From: G963422275 sp963422275
GTDB taxonomy: Bacteria > Pseudomonadota > Alphaproteobacteria > Rhodobacterales > Rhodobacteraceae
Assembly (NCBI GenBank): GCA_963422275.1
Contig: OY729418.1
Location: 2,108,001 to 2,172,000, forward strand
DNA length: 64,000 bases
Direction of reading: 5' to 3'
Shown here: positions 9,029 to 18,097 of the stretch, piece by piece
Layout: each line of letters opens with the position of its first letter
Position numbering within the stretch: position 1 is the first letter of the stretch
Notes under the pieces: generated by a model
What the model was told of the DNA's origin: nothing
Database searches by the model: none
Seen by the model: only the letters and a program-made list of their open reading frames with translations
Translations under genes and position numbers: made by a program

Positions 9029-9756
9029 CGTCCTCTCCCTCAATCGAACGTCGCCTAACCGCTTGAGACTGGACTGGGAGTGCTGCGTTGGCTGCAGCGA
9101 GTGCCGCGCGGTCGTTTCGCCGGCAATCCATCACTTTGTTTCGAACACGACGGCAGCCGCCGCACTTGGTCCGTCGACTGCCGGCTGACGCTGTTGTATT
9201 GGCACGACTGGTTCGATCTCGATGCGCATGCCAGCCTCCGCAATGAAGTTAAGTCCGAAATGAGTTTCTGCGCCAGCGGAGCGGCAACATGCAATTTCTT
9301 GAAGAACCCGCTTGATGCGGCGTTTGTAGTGCGGCGGGATCGGTGGTTATCGTCTTGACACTTTCCGCGTGCAGCACGGCGGCGATTTCGAATCGACAGT
9401 ATCCTCCGCAGAATTGGCCGTCTCGGTTGCCGACTCGTCGTTGCCGGGAGAGATTGTGTCTTGGATATTCTCCCCATTTCTTTCCAGACAGACCTAAAAT
9501 TGCGTTGACCTTAAATGCCCGGCATTGTCCCTTCTGCCCTGTTGCCTGCGACAGGCCAATCCGCCAATCCAATTGTGGCGTCATGTTGCTCATATTCATT
9601 CATAGCTCGTCGCAATCAAGCAACATTCACTGCTTCCGTGCTTCAATGGATCATAACGGTGTAGCGGACTCAACTTTTTGAAGAGGTGTCCGTAGGCACT
9701 TCAAATGCGACGATCAGAAAATTTCTTGGGGAGGAAGCGGTTTCCGTGACAGGGAT
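9029..9756. other. Gene-free stretch with probable IS debris
   Basis: About 730 bp without a supportable gene. Several overlapping short frames exist on both strands but none shows a recognisable motif, a good ribosome site, or consistent coding bias. The left part abuts an IS5-type transposase remnant and may include its non-coding end. Confidence 0.4.
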
Positions 9757-9999
9757 TTGTTGACTGTTGCCGGTGTGGAAAGTATTTTAAATTCGCGACA
9801 TGCGCTCGATTCAACAGTCACGTTGGCAGATAACAGAAGCGACCAGATTTTGCCTGACAATCTGATCTGGAATTTTTCTCTGAACGCTTTGACCGTGGAT
9901 GGAATTTTGACAAACGCGCCGACGGCAAGCAAAAAGCTTTCCGAAGCCGCGGTTTCAGTTGCCTATCGAGGCGCAGATGCCTTGAAAGAAATGGCGTGA
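9757..9999 (+). CDS. Hypothetical short ORF (80 aa), doubtful
   Basis: An 80-codon frame begins at TTG with AGGG close upstream and ends at 9999. The product is polar with an Ala/Lys-rich C-terminus (SEAAVSVAYRGADALKEMA), no signal peptide and no membrane helix. I do not recognise it. The local sequence is more AT-rich than the neighbours. It could be a small genuine gene or the tail of a decayed one. Confidence 0.25.
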   Translation: MLTVAGVESILNSRHALDSTVTLADNRSDQILPDNLIWNFSLNALTVDGILTNAPTASKKLSEAAVSVAYRGADALKEMA

Positions 10000-10371
10000 G
10001 AGACACTCTTGCTTGGTTCGGGGAAGTGCCCATGAACGAGGAAGATCTGACGAGTTATGCAAATTCAGCAAAAGATTTGGTATGGGATCTTGGGTGATTT
10101 TTCTGGGCATGTGGCGACCATTGCGGTTGTTGCAGGAGCCCGGGCCCCCAAAATGCGCGAACTGTCTCATGAAGCGAACCAGAGAGCGCGCAAGGAGCAC
10201 GGCAGGCATGCCGGAAGAGAATTCGTCCGGGGCGGATACCGGGATCGATGTAGGGAAGGGAACCGAGCATCTCTTTCTCGATGAATCCAAGGCCATATGC
10301 CACTGGTTCTGGAATTTGCTGAGCACGGCACAAGGTGGCACGCACGACTTTATCGGCTTGGGTGCCGATCG
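10000..10371. other. Intergenic stretch upstream of mtgA
   Basis: About 370 bp with only overlapping short frames on both strands and no family match. It should contain the mtgA promoter. No clear operator or hairpin was seen. Confidence 0.4.
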
Positions 10372-11070
10372 ATGAATCTCGTGCAAAGCGTTGCGATCAA
10401 GCGGGTGCGTCTTGTTGCCCGATGGGCGGCGAATGTTCTGCTCGGGCTTTTCGCGGTGTTTGCGCTGCTTGTTGTCCTCTACAGATTTGTCAATCCACCT
10501 TTCACGCTCCATTCTGCGCTGGAGGAACTCCGGCTTGGCTCTGTCGAGCGGAAATGGGTGGAAATTGAGTCGGTTCCGGATCATTTGCTGCGAGCGCTCG
10601 TCGCCGCGGAGGACGCAAATTTCTGCCTTCATTGGGGATTTGACATCGATGCCATCCGGGCGGCCATCCAAGCTGGCGGGAAACGCGGTGCATCGACGAT
10701 CAGCCAGCAGGTGGCCAAGAACGTTTTTCTCTGGCAGGATTCCAGCGTTGCACGCAAATTGATGGAGGTGCCGTTCACGCTGGGAATAGAGTTGGTGTGG
10801 TCCAAACGACGCATACTGGAAGTCTACATGAACGTTGTGGAATTCGATGAAGGCATATTCGGAGCAGCGGCGGCAACACGGAAGTATTTTGACCAAGAAA
10901 TCGACACGCTCGATGAATTCCAGTCAGCACGCCTCGCTGTCGTGCTGCCGTCACCCAAAACGCGGGATGCCGCACAGTTGTCGGAAACGCACATTGCTCG
11001 AATGTTCGACGTCCTTGACGGAGTGCAGACGATTGCCAAGGATGGTCGGTCAACTTGCTTCGACGGTTGA
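10372..11070 (+). CDS. mtgA: Monofunctional biosynthetic peptidoglycan transglycosylase
   Basis: The 232-residue protein has one N-terminal membrane helix (about residues 15-37) followed by a single GT51 glycosyltransferase domain. The catalytic block reads AAEDANFCLHWGFD, followed by GASTISQQVAKNVFLW and the KRRILEVYMNVVEF block, all diagnostic for this family. It polymerises lipid II into glycan strands at the outer face of the inner membrane. The length matches MtgA and there is no transpeptidase domain. The ATG at 10372 gives a proper cytoplasmic tail before the helix; the in-frame start 25 codons earlier does not improve the protein. Confidence 0.93.
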   Translation: MNLVQSVAIKRVRLVARWAANVLLGLFAVFALLVVLYRFVNPPFTLHSALEELRLGSVERKWVEIESVPDHLLRALVAAEDANFCLHWGFDIDAIRAAIQAGGKRGASTISQQVAKNVFLWQDSSVARKLMEVPFTLGIELVWSKRRILEVYMNVVEFDEGIFGAAAATRKYFDQEIDTLDEFQSARLAVVLPSPKTRDAAQLSETHIARMFDVLDGVQTIAKDGRSTCFDG

Positions 11071-11133
11071 AATCCAACGCCGGAGGGCCATATTTGGGAC
11101 AGCCGAGATTGAGCAGGTAAGGACGCGGATACA

Positions 11134-11799
11134 ATGTTGCGCTTGTATCATTATCCACTGTCGCCATTTTGCAGAAAACTTCGCCTCATGCTTGCGGAAA
11201 AGCGAATCAACGTCGAACTCATCGAAGAGAAGTACTGGGAGCAGCGACCGGACTTCCTAGTGCTTAACCCATCGGGCAAAGTTCCGGTACTTCGAGGCGA
11301 CGACCTGATCCTTTTCGACAGCCAAGCCATATGCGAATACGTGGAGGCAGTGCACCCCAACCCGCCCCTGTTTCCCAGCAGTGCCGAGCAGCAATACGAA
11401 ATGCGGCGGATAATCTTCTGGTTCGACGGTAAATTCTACGACGAGGTCACCTCCAAGCTCCTGAACGAGAGACTGCTGGGGAAAATCCAGCGCAGTGCGC
11501 CGCCAGACGGCGAGATCCTTGCCAAAGCGCTGAAAGACATCAAGTTCCATCTGGACTACATTGACTTTCTTCTGCTAGAGCGAAGGTGGGTGGCAGGAGA
11601 CCAGATGACGCTGGCCGATTTTGCGGCGGCCGCTCACATTTCGTGCCTGGATTATATCAATGACATCGACTGGAACCGGAGCGAGGCCATCAAGAACTGG
11701 TATTCGGCGCTCAAGTCGCGCCCTGCGTTCCGTTCGTTGCTTGCCGACCATGTAACCGGCCACCGAGTGCCGGCACACTATTGGAATCTTGATTTTTGA
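11134..11799 (+). CDS. Glutathione S-transferase family protein
   Basis: The 221-residue protein has an N-terminal thioredoxin-like domain starting MLRLYHYPLSPFCRKLRLML, with the active-site Ser/Cys in LSPFC. The cis-Pro region is NPSGKVPVLRGDD and the gamma-Glu-binding motif is FDSQAICEY. A helical C-terminal domain contains the N-capping box-like LADFAAAAHIS. It should conjugate glutathione to electrophiles or act as a glutathione-dependent reductase in the cytoplasm. Its stop codon overlaps the TTG start of queG by 4 bp, so the two are cotranscribed. Confidence 0.88.
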   Translation: MLRLYHYPLSPFCRKLRLMLAEKRINVELIEEKYWEQRPDFLVLNPSGKVPVLRGDDLILFDSQAICEYVEAVHPNPPLFPSSAEQQYEMRRIIFWFDGKFYDEVTSKLLNERLLGKIQRSAPPDGEILAKALKDIKFHLDYIDFLLLERRWVAGDQMTLADFAAAAHISCLDYINDIDWNRSEAIKNWYSALKSRPAFRSLLADHVTGHRVPAHYWNLDF

Positions 11800-12836
11800 C
11801 TGACCTTCCGTCACGTCTCAGGAAGTTCGCGGTCTCGGAGGGGTTCGATGCGGTAGGCGTCTGCGGACCGGACGACATTCCGAATGCGGCTGCAGATCTC
11901 GCCGAGTATGTCGGCCGGAACTATCACGGCAAAATGCAGTGGATGAAGCACCGCATGAACTGGCGCGGCAATCCGAGATCTCTATGGCCAGAGGCTAGGT
12001 CGGTGATCATGCTGGCCGATTCTTACGCTCCGAACGGCGACCCGTTGGAGACGCTGGGGAAGGCCGACCGAGGGACAATTTCAGTCTATGCCCGCAATCG
12101 GGATTACCATGACATCGTGAAAAAGCGGCTAAAGCGCGTCGGGCGCTGGCTACTGAGCGAGTTGCCTGGCAACGAGATCAAGGTGTTTGTAGACACGGCA
12201 CCTGTAATGGAAAAACCCTTGGCACAAGCGGCTGGGCTGGGTTGGCAAGGCAAACACACCAATCTGCTTAGCCGCACCTTGGGAAACTGGTTCTTTCTTG
12301 GCGCAATCTTCACCACAGCTCACATCGAGAGGGATGAACGAGAAAATGACCACTGCGGAACCTGCCGACGATGTTTGGACATTTGCCCAACGGATGCATT
12401 CCCAAGGCCATACCAACTAGATGCTCGTCGTTGCATCTCGTACCTGACGATCGAGCATGATGGCCCCGTTGACCAGCCGCTCAGAAGCAAACTGGGGAAC
12501 CGGATTTTTGGCTGCGACGACTGCCTTGCAGTTTGCCCGTGGAACAAGTTTGCAGTTGCCTCGCAGGACATCCGGTATCAGGCGAGAGAGGATCTTCGAG
12601 ACCCGAGGCTGGAACAGCTTGCTGAACTGGATGATGGAGGTTTCAGGAAGCGGTTTCAAGGTGGGCCGATCCGCCGCATTGGCAGGGACAGGTTTGTGCG
12701 GAACGTGCTGTACGCCATTGGCAATTCAGGGTTGCGGCATTTGATTCCGGCCGCGTCGAAGCTGAAGGCGGACTTAAACGGGATGGTGTCCGATGCTGCG
12801 CGATGGGCTGAACATAGGCTTCTTGAAGGTGGATGA
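11796..12836 (+). CDS. queG: Epoxyqueuosine reductase
   Basis: The 346-residue protein catalyses the last step of queuosine biosynthesis, reducing epoxyqueuosine to queuosine in the tRNA wobble position using cobalamin and two [4Fe-4S] clusters. The cluster motifs are CGTCRRCLDICPTDAF and CDDCLAVCPWN. The N-terminal cobalamin-binding half includes VFVDTAPVMEKPLA and AGLGWQGKHTN. Translation appears to start at TTG (11796-11798), overlapping the GST stop by 4 bp (TTGA); no upstream ATG exists in frame. The C-terminal region has the HEAT-like segment usual for QueG. Confidence 0.93.
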   Translation: MTDLPSRLRKFAVSEGFDAVGVCGPDDIPNAAADLAEYVGRNYHGKMQWMKHRMNWRGNPRSLWPEARSVIMLADSYAPNGDPLETLGKADRGTISVYARNRDYHDIVKKRLKRVGRWLLSELPGNEIKVFVDTAPVMEKPLAQAAGLGWQGKHTNLLSRTLGNWFFLGAIFTTAHIERDERENDHCGTCRRCLDICPTDAFPRPYQLDARRCISYLTIEHDGPVDQPLRSKLGNRIFGCDDCLAVCPWNKFAVASQDIRYQAREDLRDPRLEQLAELDDGGFRKRFQGGPIRRIGRDRFVRNVLYAIGNSGLRHLIPAASKLKADLNGMVSDAARWAEHRLLEGG

Positions 12837-12982
12837 CCCGAATGAATCGGCTTGGGCATGATATCTATACTGTTCGCGAATGCCAAGTCCGTCCGAATGC
12901 AGGTTCGGGGTGTGTGGACCGGTGAGATGACGAGAGCGTCTTTGGACCCCAGACTGATACTGGTAAGGCGGACATTCCAATA

Positions 12983-13867
12983 ATGTCCGGCACTCTTCTT
13001 TGCATCGGGCATGGTTACACGGCGGCGGCGCTTTCCCGACGGCTACTGGCCAGAGGTGGTTGGCGAATCATCGGAACAACCAGGAGCGCTGAAAAGCTCT
13101 CCAAGCTGAAGAGCGTCAAGGTGGAACCGATCATATGGCCGGGATCAGACCTTGCCGACGTTCTAGGGGAAGCCAGCCACTTGCTGGTTTCGATCCCGCC
13201 GCTTGACAACGGGGACCCAGTGCTACTTTCGGAGTCCGATTTGCTCGCAAACGCTGCTGGCTCACTTGCGTGGGCCGGTTATCTTTCGACAACAGCGGTT
13301 TACGGTGACCATAAAGGAGGTTGGGTCGATGAAAGCACCTCCGTCCGACCCTCGACGAGAAGAGGGAAACTTCGGGTGCAGGCCGAGAGAGAGTGGCGAA
13401 GGCTTCATGAGGAAGTCGGGTTGCCGTTGCATGTTTTCCGGCTTGCGGGGATATACGGTCCAGCAAGGGGACCGCTCGCCCAACTCGAGAGAGGACGGCG
13501 CACGCAGGTCGTGAAGAAGGGGCAAGTGTTCAATCGGGTGCATGTGGAAGATATAGCCCGAGTTCTCGATGCATCGATTGCAAAACCTCGAGTCGGCTCC
13601 ACGTACAATGTGTGCGATGACCTTCCGGCACCCTCTGACAAGGTCTTGAGCTACGGCGCGAAACTGCTTGGACTTCCGTCACTGAAATCGATGGAAATCG
13701 ATGAGGCTAGCCTCTCGGCGATGGCGCGGAGTTTCTACTCGGAATCGAAGAGGGCCAGCAACCAGCTGGTCAAACGGGAACTATGCACTAACCTGCTTTA
13801 CCCAACCTACATGGCGGGGTTCGCGGCTTTGCTGGACAACGCTGCACAGGATAGGAAGGTGGTATAA
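12983..13867 (+). CDS. SDR-family NAD(P)-dependent epimerase/dehydratase-like protein
   Basis: The 294-residue atypical SDR begins MSGTLLCIGHGYTAAALSRR, where GHGYTA corresponds to the N-terminal dinucleotide-binding glycine motif. It continues with LVSIPPLD, then YLSTTAVYGDHKGGWVDE, holding a Ser-Thr and Tyr in place of the classic active site, and VFRLAGIYGP. This matches the YeeZ-like extended SDR group commonly annotated as NAD-dependent epimerase in Rhodobacterales. The substrate is unknown. The stop codon lies in the loop of a strong hairpin that separates it from the convergent small gene. Confidence 0.8.
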   Translation: MSGTLLCIGHGYTAAALSRRLLARGGWRIIGTTRSAEKLSKLKSVKVEPIIWPGSDLADVLGEASHLLVSIPPLDNGDPVLLSESDLLANAAGSLAWAGYLSTTAVYGDHKGGWVDESTSVRPSTRRGKLRVQAEREWRRLHEEVGLPLHVFRLAGIYGPARGPLAQLERGRRTQVVKKGQVFNRVHVEDIARVLDASIAKPRVGSTYNVCDDLPAPSDKVLSYGAKLLGLPSLKSMEIDEASLSAMARSFYSESKRASNQLVKRELCTNLLYPTYMAGFAALLDNAAQDRKVV

Positions 13868-13880
13868 GGTACCACCTTCC
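13854..13880. terminator. Bidirectional hairpin between convergent genes
   Basis: A perfect 11-bp stem (13854-13864 with 13870-13880) has a 5-nt loop containing the stop codon of the SDR gene. It lies between convergent genes and can serve both strands. No strong T-run follows on either side. Confidence 0.7.
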
Positions 13881-13893
13881 CCCAAAGAATTAA

Positions 13894-14088
13894 TTAACTG
13901 CCCATCGCCGCTGCGGCGACAACCAAGAGAAGAAAAACCAGACCGGCATTGCCGGAATCACTTTTGTCCATCATCTCTTCCATCATCGGCTCCTCCACCA
14001 TCGGCTCTTCAACTGGCTCGTCCATTCCTCCGGCCAAGACAGCGGTTGCAGCCAAGGAGAATGCGGCCGCCAAAGCTAACTTCTTCAT
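13894..14088 (-). CDS. Small exported/membrane protein, uncharacterised Rhodobacterales family
   Basis: The 64-residue product starts MKKLALAAAFSLAATAVLAGG, a clean signal-peptide-like segment. An acidic, methionine-rich middle built of short repeats (EPVEEPMVEEPMMEEMMD) follows, then a second hydrophobic helix (LVFLLLVVAAAA) near the C-terminus. Very similar short proteins with the same layout are common in Rhodobacterales, often annotated only as hypothetical. The Met/Glu-rich loop could bind metal, but this is inference. The ATG at 14088 is preceded by a GGAGGA ribosome site. Confidence 0.75.
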   Translation of the reverse strand: MKKLALAAAFSLAATAVLAGGMDEPVEEPMVEEPMMEEMMDKSDSGNAGLVFLLLVVAAAAMGS

Positions 14089-14221
14089 TTATGTCCTCCA
14101 TTAGATCGTTTTGTTCGTACGAGAAGTTTCAATGCATGGCGCAATCACACGCCAGAATACGAATTTTACACGACATGCCCGTCTGAACCAACACTTTCAT
14201 ACAAATCCAACCAAGAAATTG

Positions 14222-14800
14222 TTAAATAAGCAACACTTGAGTTCCAATCTTCGCCAGATCAAACAGTTCGGCTATGTGCTCGTTAAACAACCCGATGCAA
14301 CCATTTGATGATTGCCGGCCAATCTTCCTCGTGTCGTGGGTGCCGTGAATCCGATAGTGTTGCCACGATAGGTGCAATGCATGCGTGCCCATGGGGTTGT
14401 TTGGACCAGGGGGCATGAAGGATGGCCAGTCGGGGTTTCTGCTCAGCATTGCTTCGGTCGGCCGCCATGACGGGTCCTTGACCTTCTTTATGACTCTGGT
14501 ACGCCCAAGGCGCGTCAATTCCGGCGAGAGCGGCACGCTCGTCGGATACACTCTGAACACGGATTCATCATCCGACCAATAGTGAAGCGCCCGTGATTTT
14601 GTGTCGACAAGTATGGCCCCGTTTTTCAGATTGGAGAAGAAAGGTTGCCAGGCGAAGAATCGAAAACTGGAAATGTTCCGTCTCACGGTCCTGATTTCTT
14701 CGGCAGTGCCGACTTTTCCAACTGCCACCGTCCCGACCGTGGCCAGCAACCCGCGCCCGAACGCGCGTCTAGACGTTTGTGTCGGTTTGCATGCTCTCAT
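14222..14800 (-). CDS. L,D-transpeptidase (YkuD family), Tat-type signal
   Basis: The 192-residue protein begins with a twin-arginine-like leader (TSRRAFGRGLLATVG), which predicts export. The YkuD catalytic motif is present as HGTHDTRKIGRQSSNGC, with the nucleophilic Cys and the upstream His. NPMGTHALHL precedes it as in the ErfK/YbiS/YcfS/YnhG group. It should form 3-3 crosslinks or attach proteins to peptidoglycan in the periplasm. A second YkuD protein lies at 18098-18634. The start at 14800 gives the complete signal. Confidence 0.88.
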   Translation of the reverse strand: MRACKPTQTSRRAFGRGLLATVGTVAVGKVGTAEEIRTVRRNISSFRFFAWQPFFSNLKNGAILVDTKSRALHYWSDDESVFRVYPTSVPLSPELTRLGRTRVIKKVKDPSWRPTEAMLSRNPDWPSFMPPGPNNPMGTHALHLSWQHYRIHGTHDTRKIGRQSSNGCIGLFNEHIAELFDLAKIGTQVLLI

Positions 14801-14927
14801 TCGGCATCTTCCGTTAGTTCAGGCTCGCAACATGGGAGTGCCTACAATCTTTGGGGAATCGATACAAGGTGGAAGCAATTTCTTGTGAACTCGCAGCGAA
14901 GCACTGGGTCGCGAATGCAAAATGAAA

Positions 14928-15957
14928 CCTGATTACCTTTGAATGCAAGCTGTATTTGGGATGGAATATTGTCATGCAAGGCAATGCTCGGAAGGGAATT
15001 TGCATGGCACGCAACCCAGTGCAGTTTCAGAAAGGAATCAGTCTGAACGCATTTCTCTCACTCTATGGGACCGAAGACCAATGCTTCGACGCCCTGTATC
15101 GGTGGCGATGGCCCAATGGCTTCGAATGCCCTCACTGTGGGCATGACCGAGGCTGTCAACTCAACACCCGCAAGCTCCAGCAGTGCCATCGCTGCCACCG
15201 CCAGACCTCGATCACCGCCGGGACCCTGTTCGAGGCCACCAAGCTGCCGCTCACGGTGTGGTTTCAGGCCATCCACCTCATCACCCAAGACAAGAAAGGC
15301 ATCTCGGCGATGATGCTGCACCGCCATCTGGGCATTTCCTGCAACGCGGCGTGGCGCCTGAAACACAAGCTGATGCAGGGGATGATGGAGCGAGACCGCG
15401 AACACCCGCTCAGCGGCCGGGTCGAGCTCGACGATGCCTGTCTCGGCGGCGAGCGAAGCGGCGGCAAGCGCGGGCGAGGGGCGCCGACCAAGACCCCTTT
15501 CGTGGCCGCCGTCCAGACCAACGAGCACGGACACCCGCTGCGCCTGAAGCTCACGGTCGTCGAAGGGTTCCGCACCCGCGAAATCGCCGCCTGGGCACAC
15601 CGGCACCTGGGCGCCGGCACTTCGGTGGTGTCCGATGGTTTGGCCTGCTTCCATGGCGTCGCCGCGGCCGGTTGCGCTCATGACAGGATTGTGGCGGGAA
15701 GCGGGAAAGCCAGCGTCGAGCGCCCTGAGTTTCATTGGGTGAACACCATTCTCGGCAATGTCAAGAGTGCGTTGCGCGGCACCTGCCATGCGATTCGCCC
15801 CAAATGCGCCCAGCGATATCTCTCGGAGTTCGAATGCCGCTTCAATCGTCGCTTCGACCTGCCCGACATCATCCCCAGACTTGCCTGTGTGGCCCTCAGA
15901 ACGCCGCCCATGCCCGAACGGCTGCTCAAGTTGCGCTTGGCTTAAGTGGCAATCAGG
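14928..15957 (+). mobile_element. Intact IS1595-family insertion sequence with 8-bp target duplication
   Basis: The element is 1030 bp long. Its terminal inverted repeats are CCTGATTACC at 14928-14937 and GGCAATCAGG at 15948-15957 (complement CCTGATTGCC). It is flanked by perfect 8-bp direct repeats AAATGAAA at 14920-14927 and 15958-15965, the target-site length expected for IS1595. One intact transposase gene fills it. The perfect duplication and open gene point to a recent insertion. A second, frameshifted copy lies at 58983-60031. Confidence 0.93.
15004..15945 (+). CDS. IS1595 family transposase
   Basis: The protein is 313 residues from the ATG at 15004; an in-frame start at 14956 is also possible. 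The N-terminal zinc ribbon has CPHCGH followed by CHRCHR. The ISXO2-like DDE-type domain includes ELDDACLGGER and SDGLACF. The C-terminal block is FECRFNRRFDLPDI. It cuts and pastes its own element. The frame is intact, unlike the copy at 58995, and the element still has matching ends and target duplication, so it may be active. Confidence 0.92.
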   Translation: MARNPVQFQKGISLNAFLSLYGTEDQCFDALYRWRWPNGFECPHCGHDRGCQLNTRKLQQCHRCHRQTSITAGTLFEATKLPLTVWFQAIHLITQDKKGISAMMLHRHLGISCNAAWRLKHKLMQGMMERDREHPLSGRVELDDACLGGERSGGKRGRGAPTKTPFVAAVQTNEHGHPLRLKLTVVEGFRTREIAAWAHRHLGAGTSVVSDGLACFHGVAAAGCAHDRIVAGSGKASVERPEFHWVNTILGNVKSALRGTCHAIRPKCAQRYLSEFECRFNRRFDLPDIIPRLACVALRTPPMPERLLKLRLA

Positions 15958-15965
15958 AAATGAAA

Positions 15966-16326
15966 TGATCGCGGAATCATGTTTCGCAAGTTCGATTCTG
16001 CGACCCCTCGTGGAGAATGCTTTGCCTGATTCTACGCAAACCACAGGAGATTCTTTCAAATGGCTTGGTCCTGAATGACAAATGCACGAATGTTCAGACG
16101 CTTTATCCGAGCGCAATATGGACGGAAATGCTGGAATGCGCCCGCGCGGAGCCTTCAAAGGAAATACGGCAGTGTGCTTGCGCGTAGGCGGAACCGGGCG
16201 TGATTGCGTCTTGCATCCAGTGCAATTGCCGGATGTTGAATACCAGCATTGACCGCACCAGTGCGAAGTTTCGAGTTCGAGGCAAATTCTCATTCCAGTG
16301 ATCGAAGGCGTGTGTCTTTTTCCTAA
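15966..16326. other. Gene-free stretch between two IS elements
   Basis: About 360 bp between the IS1595 element and a decayed IS5-type element. A minus-strand frame of 86 codons (16103-16363) overlaps the IS5 end and has no recognisable motif. I see no supportable gene. Confidence 0.4.
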
Positions 16327-17194
16327 GGAACCTCTGAATACAGCCTGATTTTGGGCGTTGCATTGCGCATCAGGTGCGCGCCCGCTGTCTTGCGCCACGC
16401 CTTTCTTTTGGGGGATCACGACATGCAGCGCCTTCGGCAATTGACCTTTGCCAGCCTCCAATGCGATCGCAAGAAGCGCAAGACGAGCCGCGAGATCTTT
16501 CCGGAGCGGATGGACGGCCCGATCCCCTGGGAGCGCCTGGAGGCCCGCATTGCGCCGGCGTGTCCGAAGGGCGGCGGCAAGGGGGGCGACAGCCGCATCC
16601 GCTGTCGGCGATGCTGCGCGTGCACTGCGTTCAGCCGTTCTGCAACCTGCGCGACCCGTTGATGGAGGACCGGCTTGCGAGGCGGAGAGCATCCGGCGCT
16701 TTGCCGGGGCGGTGCTTGAGAAGGTTCCGGACGAGACGACGATCCCGACTTCCGCCATCGGCTGGAGCGCCACGGACTGGCGCAGCTGCCGTTTGGGAGA
16801 TCGGGGATCGCCTGGCCGAGCGGGGGGGGGGGGTGCTGCTGAAGAAGGACAGCATCGTTGACGCCACCATCATTTCGGCGCCGTCGTCGACCAGGATCGC
16901 GAGCGGGTGTTTGGATACGACATGGTTCGGTATCGGGGTCTGGAGAGGAACGTGCAGCGGCTTGCGCTGCTTCCGGGCTTCTCGAACCTGATGATTGCCC
17001 GGCCGCACCTGTCGTGACAAGGGATAAGCGTGTCCGGAATTTGCCGAGATCGGCCCTGCGGAGGCTGAACCGGCGGCGATTTTGCCCCGAAAACGCGCAT
17101 TTGCGGCTTCCGGACCGCCGAAAAACGACCGGTGCAGCCGGGAAGGGCGGTTTCCGCAGCCAAAGCCAGAAAAACCCTCCAAATCAGAGGTTCC
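16327..17194 (+). mobile_element. Decayed IS5-family element (lineage A, copy 1)
   Basis: The ends are GGAACCTCTGAATACAG (from 16327) and the complementary AATCAGAGGTTCC (to 17194). The same ends recur at 57021/60318, 55772/56240, near 32983 and at 60795. Flanking bases are CTAA on the left and CCAA on the right, probably mutated from the CTAG target seen at other copies. The interior carries one transposase pseudogene with frameshifts and a large in-frame-region deletion. Confidence 0.8.
16423..17016 (+). pseudogene. IS5-family transposase pseudogene (lineage A)
   Basis: The start MQRLRQLTFASLQCDRKKRK continues with MDGPIPWERLEARIAP and, after a frameshift near 16600, LSAMLRVHCVQPFCNLRDP, the IS5 N-terminal domain. 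The end RASRT/GFSNLMIARPHLS matches the transposase C-terminus. The central catalytic part present in the 57200 copy (about residues 150-230) is deleted, and a run of G near 16820 marks another frameshift. It cannot encode an active enzyme. Confidence 0.8.
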
Positions 17195-17239
17195 CCAAGG
17201 CTCAATTCGCGAATTGCAGGCTTGATCTGGTGTCGGCCG

Positions 17240-17394
17240 CGGAGAGACAGGCTCTCGGCGATGGGCACTGGCCGAGCACGACGAGATGGAGAAACCTCAA
17301 ACAGCTGTCGAGATGCTTGGTTGCGATGCCGCGGAAGCACCGCCGTCAACTCATCGATGTTGGAAATCCAGTCCCGAAACCGTACCCGATCCAT
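17240..17394 (-). pseudogene. Second fragment of zinc-ribbon transposase N-terminus
   Basis: The minus strand at 17394 reads MDRVRFRDWISNIDELTA, closely related to the fragment at 7692. It then changes, after about 20 codons, into CFRGIATKHLDS, which resembles the C-terminal block of the IS5-type transposase at 33300 (CFRGIATRHHKL). It therefore looks like a junction of two different transposase fragments. No function is expected. Confidence 0.45.
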
Positions 17395-17568
17395 CAGCCT
17401 GTCCTCCCATGTCCAATGCAAATCCGGAGCTAGTCCGTCAATCATGCCTACGAATTGCAAATTGAGCCTTGCCTAATGCACAGCTTTGACCCGCAGGGAA
17501 AGTTCCCGTACAAGGAACTCACGGAAACAGCGGACTCACGAAAAAAAATTCTGGAGCACATTTCGGTA

Positions 17569-18093
17569 ATGCCGACTAAACTGCGACTGCTTGCATGCGC
17601 ACTGGCGACTCTCGCTGCGTGCACTGCCACGGAGGAGCCACCTCAGGCCGAGATTCCTCTCGCCGAAAAGGAGCAACGGCTGACGTTGTTTCGGATTGGC
17701 CCGAGTGAACGCCAGCGGGTTCCGTTACGGCTGCTCAACACGATAAACGAACTGCGTGAAAGGCAAGGGCTAGACGCCGTGCAGTTCTCTTCCAGATTGA
17801 ACGCTGCAGCGCGAACTCATTCGCGGGACATGTCGGTTCAGAATCGGCCTTGGCATTTTGGGTCGGATGGTTCCTCAGTGCTCGATAGGGTGAAAATCGC
17901 CAACTATGACGGGTGGGTGCTTGGCGAAAACATCGCGGAGACGTTTGAGAACGATCTTCAGACTCTCGCCGCATGGCTGGAACAGGAGGACACGCGTGCC
18001 ATGTTGCTCCATCCGGAGGCGAGGCAGATCGGCCTGGGCTGGCACCAGGAGGAAAATGGAAAGATCTGGTGGGTGCTGGTGGTGGGAACCTGA
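17569..18093 (+). CDS. CAP-domain (SCP-like) lipoprotein
   Basis: The 174-residue product from the ATG at 17569 begins with a lipoprotein signal ending in the lipobox LAAC. A CAP/SCP domain follows: LLNTINELRERQGLDAVQFS, then AARTHSRDMSVQN, WHFGSDGSSVLDRV and the GENIAET signature. This is the usual small bacterial YkwD-like form, anchored in a membrane facing the periplasm, with unknown activity. A longer in-frame start at 17455 would bury the signal and was rejected. It converges with the L,D-transpeptidase gene, the two stops being 4 bp apart. Confidence 0.85.
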   Translation: MPTKLRLLACALATLAACTATEEPPQAEIPLAEKEQRLTLFRIGPSERQRVPLRLLNTINELRERQGLDAVQFSSRLNAAARTHSRDMSVQNRPWHFGSDGSSVLDRVKIANYDGWVLGENIAETFENDLQTLAAWLEQEDTRAMLLHPEARQIGLGWHQEENGKIWWVLVVGT

Positions 18094-18097
18094 TGTT

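Noticed and set aside
9955..10896. Minus-strand frame of 313 codons opposite mtgA
   Set aside because: mtgA has clear GT51 motifs on the plus strand. The antisense frame has none and extends into non-coding DNA.
15058..16773. Long minus-strand frame of 571 codons
   Set aside because: It runs antisense through the IS1595 transposase and across two different IS elements. It has no motif, and its composition reflects the GC-rich third positions of the real gene.
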